64,000 nucleotides of DNA from Modicisalibacter muralis (GTDB lineage Bacteria; Pseudomonadota; Gammaproteobacteria; Pseudomonadales; Halomonadaceae): the NCBI RefSeq assembly GCF_900102945.1, contig NZ_FNGI01000003.1, forward strand, positions 186,001-250,000, given 5' to 3'. The notes beneath the pieces are model-generated. The model had not been told where the DNA came from. It saw only the letters and a program-made list of their open reading frames with translations, and made no database searches. Within the stretch, counting starts at the first letter, position 1. Each line of letters begins with the position of its first letter. Positions 53,003 to 61,579 of this stretch are shown here, in pieces. The translations under genes were made by a program, and so were the position numbers.

Positions 53003-53743
53003 ATGAGCGAGCACACACCAGCCCCGCCGTCAGCCACCGATTTCACGCTCAGCGCCGTGGGCCGCATCGTCAGCGACTACCCCGACAAGTTCGGCGTGCC
53101 TCGTCAGCCCGGGCTGGCGCCGGCCGGGCGCGCGGTGCTGCATCTATTGCCGCCGTTCGATGATCCGCACGCGGTACGCGGTCTCGACCGGGTCAGCCAC
53201 CTGTGGCTGACCTTCATCTTTCATCGTAGCCCCGAACGCTGGACCGCGCTGGTGCGCCCACCCCGCCTGGGGGGCAACGCCCGGCTCGGCGTGTTCGCCA
53301 CCCGCAGCACGCACCGCCCCAATCGTCTGGGGCTGTCGCTGGTCGAGTTGGAGAGAATCGAAACCAACGGCGGGGTACGTCTGCATCTACGCGGTCACGA
53401 TCTCATCGACGGCACGCCGGTGCTGGATATCAAACCCTATTTGCCCTGGGCCGAGGCACGCCCCGATGCCCGCGCCGGTTTCGCACCCGAGGCGCCACCG
53501 CGTTATGCGGTTCGCTTCGCCTCGCAAGCCAGGGCGGTGCTGGCGCAACGCAGCGATGGCGACTCGCTACGCGAACTGATCGAGCAGGTCGTGGCACAGG
53601 ATCCCCGCCCGGCGTATCGACAGGGAGCGCAGGCGCGTATTTATGGCGTGGCGCTGCGCGATGTGGATGTGCGCTTTCGTGCAGAGAAGAGCGAAAATAG
53701 CGAGGTAACCATGCGAGTCATCGAGCTGGTAGCCATCGCCTAG
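53003..53743 (+). CDS. trmO: tRNA (adenine37-N6)-methyltransferase TrmO
   Basis: SAM-dependent enzyme that methylates t6A37 in threonine tRNAs (formerly TsaA/YaeB). 246 residues. Conserved: GRIVSDYPDKFGVPRQPGL, HLWLTFIFH, VRPPRLGGNARLGVFATRS, RPNRLGLSLVEL and DIKPYLPWAE. The ATG at 53003 fits the family start; a GTG at 52919 would add 28 non-conserved residues. It is the last core gene before the catabolic island. It divides a modification pathway with tsaB at 42077, also in the window. Confidence 0.93.
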   Translation: MSEHTPAPPSATDFTLSAVGRIVSDYPDKFGVPRQPGLAPAGRAVLHLLPPFDDPHAVRGLDRVSHLWLTFIFHRSPERWTALVRPPRLGGNARLGVFATRSTHRPNRLGLSLVELERIETNGGVRLHLRGHDLIDGTPVLDIKPYLPWAEARPDARAGFAPEAPPRYAVRFASQARAVLAQRSDGDSLRELIEQVVAQDPRPAYRQGAQARIYGVALRDVDVRFRAEKSENSEVTMRVIELVAIA

Positions 53744-53841
53744 AAGACGAGGTCACCACCACGTTAACTAAACGGTATTGGAAGACGCGAGGCTTCAGGC
53801 GCTTGTAGCTAAACCGAAGCGAGTCGCATAGTGCAGTTTTG

Positions 53842-54438
53842 TCATTGAGACAGCTCTCTCCAGCGACGCACAATACCCAACTCGATATCGAAAAGATCCA
53901 GTATACGACCAAGACTGTGATTCACGATATCATCCAGGATTTCAGGCTTGGCGTAAAAGGCGGGTACGGGTGGCGCAATAATGGCGCCGACTTCAGATAG
54001 CGCCGTCATGTTACGCAGATGATTGGTGTGCAATGGCGTCTCACGCACCATTAGTACCAGTCGGCGGCGCTCTTTCAAGACGACATCTGCCGCCCTGGCC
54101 AGCAGCGAGGAAGTCGTGCCGACGGCAATTTCCGACATTGAGCAGATCGAACAGGGCGCGATGACCATTCCCATGGTCCTGAAGGAGCCGCTGGATATGG
54201 CAGCGCCGATGTCCCTGTTCGAGTGACAAGTGCTCGCCAGCGATTTGACGTACTCCAGTTTGTACTGGGTTTCATGTGCCAATGTCACCACAGCTGAATC
54301 AGTGATCACCAAATGGGTCTCAATTGGCGTGTCCTGAAGCAATTCGAGCAGCCGGATGCCATAGATCACACCTGAAGCTCCGGAAATACCTACCACGAGC
54401 CGCTGTGATTTATCCGATTTTACTACATTCATTTTCAT
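53842..54438 (-). CDS. UbiX-family flavin prenyltransferase
   Basis: 198-residue flavoprotein that attaches dimethylallyl to FMN, making the prenylated FMN used by UbiD-type decarboxylases. Signatures: VVGISGASGVIYGIRLLELL (FMN site), the SGSF loop, VIAPCSICSMSEIAVG, LARAADVVLKERRRLVLMVRETPLH and the C-terminal PPVPAFYAKP. It resembles the KpdB/Pad1-like partners of aromatic acid decarboxylases. It stands at the far end of the nine-gene island, 12 bases behind the LysR gene, while its client UbiD is the first gene. Whether it serves only that client is inference. Confidence 0.88.
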   Translation of the reverse strand: MKMNVVKSDKSQRLVVGISGASGVIYGIRLLELLQDTPIETHLVITDSAVVTLAHETQYKLEYVKSLASTCHSNRDIGAAISSGSFRTMGMVIAPCSICSMSEIAVGTTSSLLARAADVVLKERRRLVLMVRETPLHTNHLRNMTALSEVGAIIAPPVPAFYAKPEILDDIVNHSLGRILDLFDIELGIVRRWRELSQ

Positions 54439-54450
54439 CTCTTCTGGGGG

Positions 54451-55395
54451 TCATCGCGCCTGGAGAAAAACGTTAGCACCCTTGTAGAACTCGATCGCCT
54501 CGATCGTGGCCAGCATGTTCTTGCTGATGCTTTCGACAAACAGGCGCGCTGCCGGACTCAGTGGACAGCGGTGCGAATGGACGCAAGCTACATGACGGCT
54601 GATACCGGGCGACTCGAGTGAATGTACATGCAGCACACCGGCCTTGAGGCCATCATGGATAGCGATTGCCGGTAGAATAGAAACCCAGTCACTGTGCCGC
54701 ACGAACTCCTCGATGGCCAAGAGATCATCAATTTCGAGCCGCGGCTTCAGGGAAAGTCCGCAGGCCGCGAAGGCTTGATCAATCAGGGTACGTAAACCGT
54801 GACGCCGGGATGGCAGCACGAGCTTCATCCGCTGCAGATCCTGAAATCTGACATTCGCGATTTCATCCGATAGCCGGCTGGGCCCCCCAGTGACGACAAA
54901 AAGCGATTCATCGGCCACGCCAGTGCTGGCGAGTGAATCCAGCTGCCGATTCTGGTTGATAACTGCTAAATCCAGAGTGCCACTCAGGACACTGTCGATC
55001 AGATCCTGGGTGTAGCCTGTCGTCACATAGATCTCCACCTCGGGATGGTTTTGAGTAAAGAACTGCAGCACATCCGGCAGCGCCGTCGTTGTGGCAGAAG
55101 CGATCAAGCCAACCGATACCCGGCCGGTAATCTCTCCGGCGAGATTGATCATGCCGTGGCGGGCTTCGAGAAGCTTGCTCAGCAAGGGCTGAAAGGTTCT
55201 GTAAGCCTGGTTGCCGGCATCGGTTGGCTTCATGCCCTTTGGAGTACGCTCGAACAGCACTTGGCCGAACTCTTCCTCGAGTTTGGCGATCTGAGCGCTC
55301 AGGGCCGGCTGCACGATATTCAGACGCTGCGCCGCACGGGTCACCGAGCCCTCCTCATACAAGCAGATAAAATATTTCAGCTGTCTGAGTTCCAT
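54451..55395 (-). CDS. LysR-family transcriptional regulator
   Basis: 314 residues: an N-terminal winged helix-turn-helix (MELRQLKYFICLYEEGSVTR through LNIVQPALSAQIAKLEEEFG, about 1-60) and a LysR substrate-binding domain (about 90-295). AGGGGG lies before the ATG. Unlike most LysR regulators it is not divergent but inside the string of island genes, between the dehydrogenase and UbiX. It probably senses the substrate or a product of the island pathway. A T-N11-A dyad upstream of the ubiD-like gene (63155-63167) could be its site. Confidence 0.9.
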   Translation of the reverse strand: MELRQLKYFICLYEEGSVTRAAQRLNIVQPALSAQIAKLEEEFGQVLFERTPKGMKPTDAGNQAYRTFQPLLSKLLEARHGMINLAGEITGRVSVGLIASATTTALPDVLQFFTQNHPEVEIYVTTGYTQDLIDSVLSGTLDLAVINQNRQLDSLASTGVADESLFVVTGGPSRLSDEIANVRFQDLQRMKLVLPSRRHGLRTLIDQAFAACGLSLKPRLEIDDLLAIEEFVRHSDWVSILPAIAIHDGLKAGVLHVHSLESPGISRHVACVHSHRCPLSPAARLFVESISKNMLATIEAIEFYKGANVFLQAR

Positions 55396-55502
55396 TACGC
55401 CCCCTGGCCTGGCTCTTACCTGGCAGTCTTCATGGTTATCAGCGGCGGTTCGGTCTGTGACCTGCCAGCGATCGCCAGGCCGAGCAAATAGGAATCATGT
55501 GA

Positions 55503-56261
55503 TCAATGCATTACCGAGCCGCCGTCCACCACCAGAGTCTCACCGGTCATGAAAGCGCTGTCATCAGAGGCGAGGAACAAGAGTGGAGTGATAAGGTCCT
55601 CGGGCAATTGGTCACGTTTGATTGCCCGGCTGGCAATTACAGGCGCGGTCAGCCGATCGCGTAGTTCCGCATTTTCGATCACACCCTCACTAAGTACCAG
55701 ACCGGGCGCCAACGTATTGACACAGATACCGTGGTCACCGAGCTCACGAGCCAGCGCGCGCGTCAAGGTCAAGATGGCCCCTTTGGATGTGACATAGTGA
55801 AGAAGGTTAGGCGTGCCCTTGAAGGGCGTGCCAGAGGAGATATTGACGATGCGTCCGTAGCCGTTGCGCTTCATATATGGAACGACTGCCTTGGCACAAA
55901 CGAAAGGGCCACGCACGTTGACCGCCATCACCTTGTCCCACTCCGCGACGTCTATTTCTTCGAAGGGTTTCAAGTTCAGCGAGGCATAGATAGCTGCGTT
56001 GTTGATCAGCACGTCGATACGGCCGAAGCGCTGGGTGACGGCAGTCGCCATCGCCGCCGCAGAGGTTTCATCGGCGACATCGGTCTTGATAGCGATGGCC
56101 TTGCCACCTTTCGCCTCGATCTCACGCACGACGCTCGTCCCATCCAGGATGTCGGCAATAACGATATCGGCCCCCTCCTCGGCCAGTGCCTTAGCATAAG
56201 TCGCGCCTATCCCCTGGGCAGCGCCTGTGATAATCACAACTTTGTCTTTCATTCGGCTCAT
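55503..56261 (-). CDS. Short-chain dehydrogenase/reductase
   Basis: 252-residue NAD(P)-dependent oxidoreductase of the classical SDR type. Cofactor loop TGAAQGIG near residue 12, with acidic residues after beta 2 (ADILD) favouring NAD; INNAAIY (N88), S142/S143, Y156 and K160 in YVTSK. The C-terminus LVVDGGSVMH and the ending pattern resemble 1-phenylethanol dehydrogenase-like enzymes. Likely it oxidises an alcohol made or imported in the island pathway. ATG at 56261 has AAGAGA upstream; Met4 is an alternative. Confidence 0.87.
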   Translation of the reverse strand: MSRMKDKVVIITGAAQGIGATYAKALAEEGADIVIADILDGTSVVREIEAKGGKAIAIKTDVADETSAAAMATAVTQRFGRIDVLINNAAIYASLNLKPFEEIDVAEWDKVMAVNVRGPFVCAKAVVPYMKRNGYGRIVNISSGTPFKGTPNLLHYVTSKGAILTLTRALARELGDHGICVNTLAPGLVLSEGVIENAELRDRLTAPVIASRAIKRDQLPEDLITPLLFLASDDSAFMTGETLVVDGGSVMH

Positions 56262-56323
56262 AACAATATCTCTTGGGTAATGCCCGGGTAGCATGCCCGG
56301 GGCAGGTCTCAGCTAATTAGGGC

Positions 56324-57589
56324 CTAATCGGAAATGAGCCACGTTGCCAGGCCAGGCTGCCAAGCGATCAACACCATGATCAATATGGTCGACAGCAGGA
56401 AGGGCATCAATGGCCGGAGAATCTGACCGGGGCTGCAGCCAGTAACGCGGGAGGCGACAAAGAGGGCCGCGCCGACAGGAGGGGTGAAAAGACCCAAGGT
56501 CAGATTGATACACATAAGGACCCCCAGGTGGTAGGGGTTTATGCCGTAGACGCTCTCAGCCACGGGTAGCAGTATTGGCACCAGCAGAATCAAAGCTGCA
56601 ATCCCGTCAATAACCATGCCCACTACCAGCAGCAGAGCCATCAGCAGCAGCAAGTAGACAAACGGATCCGACGTCATGCTCAGCATCAACTCGCTGAGTT
56701 GCTGCGGTATCATCTCGTAGACGATAACCCAGCCAAATACGGCAGCAGCAGCGACCATGGCCAGAACCACGCCGGTATTGATACCGACCCGTAGCAGCAT
56801 TCCTCCCATGCGCTCGAATTTCATCTCTTTATGCCAGAACCGGCCCACGCCGGCCGCCATTGCCGCACCCACAGCGGCGGATTCGGTAGGCGTGGTGAAG
56901 CCGCCGAGGATACCGCCGATCATCACTACCGGTACGCTGAGCGACGGCATGCCAGCCAGGATATTTTTCAGCTTCTGCGCGCGGCTGAGATGCTCGCTGG
57001 CAGGATACTGATACCGCAGGCCGAGCAGTGCGATGAGGACAATGAAGCTGGCGGCCATCAACAGACCCGGGACGATACCGGCCAGAAAGAGATCGCCGAT
57101 GGAAATCTGAGCCAACACCCCGAAGATGATGAACAACATGGACGGCGGGATCACCGGCGCAAGTAGGGCACCGGCTGCGGTAGTCGCTGTCGCGAAGCCA
57201 CGGTCGTAGCCTTGCCTGTCCATCTCGGGCACCATTACCTGCCCCATCACGGCAACCTGGGCGTTCGCGGAGCCGACGATTGATGCCATCATCATGTTAG
57301 CGATGATGTTAATGTAGGCAAGCCCGCCACGGACCGCTCCGAGAAAGACTGATGCGAAAGCGACCAGGCGCCGGGTAATACCGCCCTCGTTCATCAGCTC
57401 CCCCACCAGCATAAACAATGGAATCGCCAGCAGGCCATAATTCTCCAGCCCGCCAAAGAACTGCTGAGGGTAGGAAAGAAAGAGCACGCTGTTGTCGCTC
57501 AGATAGATGTAAATCATTGCGGTGATCGCGAGCACGAGCGCGATCGGCAGACCTATGAAAAGCAATACAATAAAGCTGATGGCAACCAT
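56324..57589 (-). CDS. dctM: TRAP transporter large permease (DctM)
   Basis: 421-residue membrane protein with about 12 segments forming the elevator domain of a tripartite TRAP importer. Signatures include NYGLLAIPLFMLVGELMNEGG, GSANAQVAVMGQVMVPEM, and TPTESAAVGAAMAAGVG. The start at 57589 has GGAGG eight bases upstream; an in-frame ATG at 57619 overlaps dctQ and was rejected. It lies four bases behind dctQ. The symbol is used for family membership and does not imply C4-dicarboxylate as substrate. Confidence 0.93.
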   Translation of the reverse strand: MVAISFIVLLFIGLPIALVLAITAMIYIYLSDNSVLFLSYPQQFFGGLENYGLLAIPLFMLVGELMNEGGITRRLVAFASVFLGAVRGGLAYINIIANMMMASIVGSANAQVAVMGQVMVPEMDRQGYDRGFATATTAAGALLAPVIPPSMLFIIFGVLAQISIGDLFLAGIVPGLLMAASFIVLIALLGLRYQYPASEHLSRAQKLKNILAGMPSLSVPVVMIGGILGGFTTPTESAAVGAAMAAGVGRFWHKEMKFERMGGMLLRVGINTGVVLAMVAAAAVFGWVIVYEMIPQQLSELMLSMTSDPFVYLLLLMALLLVVGMVIDGIAALILLVPILLPVAESVYGINPYHLGVLMCINLTLGLFTPPVGAALFVASRVTGCSPGQILRPLMPFLLSTILIMVLIAWQPGLATWLISD

Positions 57590-57593
57590 GGGC

Positions 57594-58169
57594 TCAACCT
57601 CCGGATTCGATGCTTTCATGACCTAGTGGCTTGGTCATGGGAACTGCCAGTGTCTGCAGGAGATTCGCCAAGGCGTGAATACTGCTGGTCAAAGCCGTAA
57701 GCGGAAGAATCGACCAAAACCATACTTTGGGGATCCCAAGAGTCGCGGTAGGGGCGCCATAGATGAAGTTGAAGGACTTCGAAGAGAACTGCTCAATATC
57801 GAAACCGGTGCTGATCAACAAAATAGGGTCAAACCACAGGTAGCAAAGCACAAAAAGGGCCACCGTGAACACAAGGACAAGAAGATCGCTGATACACCGA
57901 AGAGCCTTCTTTGCAGCCAGGGGCACGGCATCCTGTAGTAGCGTGACCGAGACAGCGTCACGGGACTTCAGGGTTAATGAAAGGCCTATCATGGCGAGCC
58001 AGACCATAGACAGTACGGCCAGTTCATCGAGCCAGAAGATCGGCGCTCCTAGGGCACGGCCAGCGACGTTGGTCAGGACCATTACCGGAAGAGCTAGTAC
58101 CAATGCCCGCAGCACGCCCCGCTCGCACCGGTTCACCACATCGCTCAAAGCTTGGATTGAATGGATCAT
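57594..58169 (-). CDS. dctQ: TRAP transporter small permease (DctQ)
   Basis: 191 residues with four hydrophobic segments, including FWLDELAVLSMVWLAMIGLSL, the usual second-segment block of the small TRAP subunit. Forms one unit with the adjacent large permease. The protein has a long loop (about 110-150), and the C-terminal tail is cytoplasmic. AAGGGGG precedes the ATG. Confidence 0.88.
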   Translation of the reverse strand: MIHSIQALSDVVNRCERGVLRALVLALPVMVLTNVAGRALGAPIFWLDELAVLSMVWLAMIGLSLTLKSRDAVSVTLLQDAVPLAAKKALRCISDLLVLVFTVALFVLCYLWFDPILLISTGFDIEQFSSKSFNFIYGAPTATLGIPKVWFWSILPLTALTSSIHALANLLQTLAVPMTKPLGHESIESGG

Positions 58170-58195
58170 AGAGCCCCCTTGGAATTATTCGGTGT

Positions 58196-58229
58196 GGGCA
58201 GCCGGGCCGGCGGGCGTATGAGCCTGCCC
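58196..58229 (-). terminator. Hairpin between dctP and dctQ genes
   Basis: GGGCAG (58196-58201) pairs with CTGCCC (58224-58229), with a GC-rich inner part, 16 bases after the dctP stop. No T-run. Such hairpins often keep more mRNA for the binding protein than for the membrane subunits. Confidence 0.35.
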
Positions 58230-58244
58230 CCATGGAGAACTCAG

Positions 58245-59222
58245 CTATTCTAGCTTGTCGGCTTCGCGGCGTAGGTCTGCCAAAACCGAGCTCTTCTTAA
58301 GCCAGATATCCTCCCACTGCTTCAGTTTCCCCTCAAAGAATTCGGGGCCGGCCTCGATCACATTGATCTCGGTCTTCTGGATCTTCGCTAGCATCCGGGC
58401 TTCGATCTCAGTGTACTGGTCAAACAATCTGTTCAGGTGCTTTTTCGCCACCTCCGCGATTAGGGCACGGTCCTCCTCGCTCAGTTGAGCCCAGAGACGG
58501 CCCGAGATTAGTCCGACGACCGGGAACATCATATGTCGTGAATACAGTAGCGTTTCTCCGCGTTCGTAGAGCTTCAGTTTCCAGACCAATTCCAAATCCG
58601 CATCTATTCCGTCAACCTGCCCATTGGCTAACGCGTCGTAGACAGCAGGCAATGGCATGGGTGTTGGAGCAGCTCCGAGTACCTGATAGAAGTCCTGTAC
58701 TGGTGCAAACGGAGTGACCCTTATTTTCCGGCCGTTAAGCGAGTCCACATTATCCACAGGAAACGCCGTAAGCATTAATCGCATTGCAGCGATGCCATAG
58801 CCCAAGCCCACGGTGCCAGTTTCCCTTGGCAGCCTGTTGAGTAGGCTCTGTGCAGTCGGACCGCTTAGCAGCTCGCCGGCCTGCTCGACATTCGTCACAA
58901 GATACGGGGCGAACAGAGCGCCAAAATCGGTGATGCGGTTAGTAAGTTCGGCCGCAGTCAGAAAGGCCATGTCCAAGGCACCAGTCTGCAGTTGCTGCAT
59001 CATCTGTGCCTCGCTGCCGAGTTGGCCTGCTGGGAAGATCGATACGCTGAACTTGCCATCGGAGCGTTCTTCCAACTCCTCTCCCATAGACGTTGCGGCG
59101 ATTGACCATGCGTGGGAACCCGGCACAATAAGACCAAGCCGAAGTTCTTTCGCGCTTGCTATTGAGCTAAAGGCAACTGTAGCAGCAAGCAATGTACCGA
59201 TGATTCTTGTTCTTAACTTCAT
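58245..59222 (-). CDS. dctP: TRAP transporter solute-binding protein (DctP)
   Basis: 325-residue periplasmic protein. Signal peptide of about 24 residues (ending SIASA, cleavage before KELRLG). The DctP fold shows SIFPAGQLGSEAQMMQQLQTGALDM and the specificity region GRKIRVTPFAPVQDFYQVLGA, with the Arg that normally clamps a substrate carboxylate. That points to a carboxylated ligand. ATG at 59222 follows GAGGAA; the frame is open six codons further. The identity of the acid is unknown. Confidence 0.92.
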   Translation of the reverse strand: MKLRTRIIGTLLAATVAFSSIASAKELRLGLIVPGSHAWSIAATSMGEELEERSDGKFSVSIFPAGQLGSEAQMMQQLQTGALDMAFLTAAELTNRITDFGALFAPYLVTNVEQAGELLSGPTAQSLLNRLPRETGTVGLGYGIAAMRLMLTAFPVDNVDSLNGRKIRVTPFAPVQDFYQVLGAAPTPMPLPAVYDALANGQVDGIDADLELVWKLKLYERGETLLYSRHMMFPVVGLISGRLWAQLSEEDRALIAEVAKKHLNRLFDQYTEIEARMLAKIQKTEINVIEAGPEFFEGKLKQWEDIWLKKSSVLADLRREADKLE

Positions 59223-59255
59223 CGCGATTTCCTCTTTCAATCAGTTAGGACGTTA

Positions 59256-60056
59256 TTATTCTTCAGCCAATTTTTTTGTTTCTCTTTCTCCCCGTGGTGG
59301 CCATGGGTCACGTGCGCCTTTTCCTCTGTAGAAATTCTCATATCGCTTGCGATCTTCTTCGCGCATGCCCTCATGCTTGGCGCCATTAAACATGGTTCGC
59401 CAAAACCCGTGTTCCAAGTCACTTGTACCAAATATCGCATCACATATAGGAAAAGTAAGATTGAAGTTCCGTTGCTGCATGAGGCCCGGATGGTGATGGA
59501 TAACATGCATCCTTCTGACCGTGTTGACCAGCGGAATATTATCAAGAAATCTACTGTTTTCCACATGAGATAGTGTATGGAGTCCTTCATACATAAGATA
59601 ATATCCAGCCATAAATATAACCGCGATATATGCTGCGTTGGCTGACCACACGGCTCCCAGTACCAGCGCTATCGGAACAACGCTTAGCACGAACATCACT
59701 GGAGCGAATGGTGGGAACAATAGCGCTCTCCAATCCTTCTGGTCCTGAAAAGATAAGTCGTCATGGGTAAAGAATCTATGATGAGAATTTACATGACGCT
59801 GGTAAACCATTCGTAGCCCCTTAATGGGACGGTGAAGAATATAGCGGTGAGCCGCCCACTCAATATAGTTTCCAAAAAGGAACATCGGAATAATTAGCAT
59901 CCACTCCCAGGCAGTAGGGGATTGTAACTGGCCCCAACAGTAGTAAATGGTGCCAATCGTGAATATGAGAGTGAACCCGAGATGCAATTCACCGCGGTAC
60001 CAGCCCGGGGTAGAATCGCGGTATTCCTGACGATATGTCTTTTGTTTTTCTAACAT
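59256..60056 (-). CDS. Fatty acid hydroxylase/sterol desaturase superfamily protein
   Basis: 266-residue membrane protein with the histidine pattern of the membrane di-iron hydroxylases: H70-x4-H75 (AAHRYILHRP), H88-x3-H92-H93 (HVNSHHRFF), H160-x3-H164 (GLHTLSHVE) and H184-x2-H187-H188 (MHVIHHHP). Several hydrophobic segments lie before and between. The eight-His set suggests an active O2-dependent hydroxylase or desaturase on a lipophilic substrate. The gene has AAGGAGA before ATG. It is the lowest-GC gene of the island by eye (38% in one 60-base line that I counted, against 60% in a line of aceE), which hints at transfer. Substrate unknown. Confidence 0.85.
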   Translation of the reverse strand: MLEKQKTYRQEYRDSTPGWYRGELHLGFTLIFTIGTIYYCWGQLQSPTAWEWMLIIPMFLFGNYIEWAAHRYILHRPIKGLRMVYQRHVNSHHRFFTHDDLSFQDQKDWRALLFPPFAPVMFVLSVVPIALVLGAVWSANAAYIAVIFMAGYYLMYEGLHTLSHVENSRFLDNIPLVNTVRRMHVIHHHPGLMQQRNFNLTFPICDAIFGTSDLEHGFWRTMFNGAKHEGMREEDRKRYENFYRGKGARDPWPPRGERETKKLAEE

Positions 60057-60082
60057 TGACCTCTCTCCTTCGCGGCGTAATT

Positions 60083-60118
60083 AAAACCTCCCAGGCAGGA
60101 CAATCTGCCCGAGAGAGG
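60083..60118 (-). terminator. Imperfect hairpin behind the aldehyde dehydrogenase gene
   Basis: On the minus strand an imperfect stem (inner GGCAG/CTGCC, outer CCTC/GAGG) is followed by TTTTAATT. It begins directly behind the dehydrogenase stop and may attenuate transcription into the hydroxylase and TRAP genes. Confidence 0.4.
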
Positions 60119-61579
60119 CTACTTAACCAGCCCACAATTCTGATAAAAATGTTTCACTTCAGTAAAATCATTCAACGCATCATAACCGTGCAAGCGTCCG
60201 ATGCCACTTTGCCGGTAGCCGCCCGTCTCGGCTTCGGCAAACAGCTTATTGTGGTCGTTGAGCCAGACGGTACCGTTAGCCAAGGCCCGAGCAACACGCA
60301 GCCCACGGGCCCCCTGCTCGGTCCACACACTGGCGGAAAGCCCGAATCGCGTATTGTTCGCCTTGGCGATCGCTTCGGCTTCGGATGTGAAGCTCTCCAG
60401 AATCAGCAGCGGACCAAATATTTCTTCCTGGCAGAAAAAAGCGTTGTCATCGCCGTGAGCAATAAGGCCAGGCATCAGGTAGGCACCTTCTGCCAATCTC
60501 CCCCTGGGTATCTGGCCTCGCAGCACCACCTCATCGCTAAGTTCGTAGGCTTCGGCCATCTGCTGTGCCACCCGGTCGCGAGCCTGCCAGTCAATCAACG
60601 GTCCCATCTGACTGGACGGATTCAACCCAGGACCAACCTCCAACTGATCCAGCGCCTGGCCCAGCAGATACTTCATCTCCTTGAACCGGCTCTCATGCAC
60701 CAGCACCCGACGCGCAGCCGTGCACTGCTGACCGGAAATAATGGTCGCAGCGACGGCTAGTCTCGGCGCGATGCTGGCCGTGTCAGCATCCTCGAACACC
60801 AAAGCGCAGGACTTCCCACCAAGCTCCAGCGACAATTTTTTCATCGTCGGTGCGGCATTCGCCATGATCTGCTGTCCCGTGGCGGTCGAGCCAGTGAAGC
60901 ACAGCACCTCCACTTCGGGGGTGGCGACCAGATACTGCGCCCCAGAGTGGCCGGTTTCGGCAAACAGATTGATGACCCCTTTCGGCAACTCCGTGATGTT
61001 CGCCAGCGGGGCAAGCAACGCCGCAGTGATCAGCGGCGTCTGCGGTGCCGGCTTGACGACAACCGTGCAACCGACCGCAAGTGCAGGGGCGATCGCCCGT
61101 GCCAGCAGAGTCGCGGGGGCATTCCAGGGGATGATCAAAGCCGCCACTCCTGCGGGCTCGCGCAGCATGGTCGAAAATTCACCGGGCGCGATTTCCAGCA
61201 CATGTCCAGGGTTGTGCCGGGCAAGCCCTGCGTAATATCGAATCTCCGAAACCGTCGCTATCAACTCGCCACGGGATTGGGCGATTACCTTACCGTTCTC
61301 CCGAGTCAGTAGTTCAGCGAGCTCCTCGCTATTGGCTTCCAGGCGACTAGCCCACTGCAGCAGTACTTGCTGTCGCAAGCGTGGATTCTGCGACCATTTC
61401 GGCGCCTGAAAGGCACGCCTGGCCGCATTGACCGCCGCTCTGGCTTCGCGTTCACCACCATCAGCAAAGCGACCGATACGCTCACCGTTCGAAGGATCCA
61501 CACTCTCGGCCCATTGGTCGTCGACCGATGGATACCATTCGCCACCGATCAGATGCAGCGCTTCAATACCGTTACTCAT
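60119..61579 (-). CDS. NAD(P)-dependent aldehyde dehydrogenase
   Basis: 486-residue aldehyde dehydrogenase superfamily member. N153 in PWNAP, E252 in LELGGKS and nucleophile C286 in GQQCTAAR form the active site, with FTGSTATGQQI for cofactor binding. It oxidises an aldehyde to the acid. ATG at 61579 has AAAGGAG upstream; it overlaps the end of the ubiD-like gene by eight bases, so the two are coupled: the aldehyde product acid could go directly to the decarboxylase. Resembles broad-substrate aromatic/aliphatic enzymes; substrate open. Confidence 0.9.
   Translation of the reverse strand: MSNGIEALHLIGGEWYPSVDDQWAESVDPSNGERIGRFADGGEREARAAVNAARRAFQAPKWSQNPRLRQQVLLQWASRLEANSEELAELLTRENGKVIAQSRGELIATVSEIRYYAGLARHNPGHVLEIAPGEFSTMLREPAGVAALIIPWNAPATLLARAIAPALAVGCTVVVKPAPQTPLITAALLAPLANITELPKGVINLFAETGHSGAQYLVATPEVEVLCFTGSTATGQQIMANAAPTMKKLSLELGGKSCALVFEDADTASIAPRLAVAATIISGQQCTAARRVLVHESRFKEMKYLLGQALDQLEVGPGLNPSSQMGPLIDWQARDRVAQQMAEAYELSDEVVLRGQIPRGRLAEGAYLMPGLIAHGDDNAFFCQEEIFGPLLILESFTSEAEAIAKANNTRFGLSASVWTEQGARGLRVARALANGTVWLNDHNKLFAEAETGGYRQSGIGRLHGYDALNDFTEVKHFYQNCGLVK

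Noticed and set aside
53744-53841. An attachment site or integrase remnant at the left border of the catabolic island.
   Set aside because: No tRNA end, direct repeat or integrase-like sequence could be recognised in this short gap.
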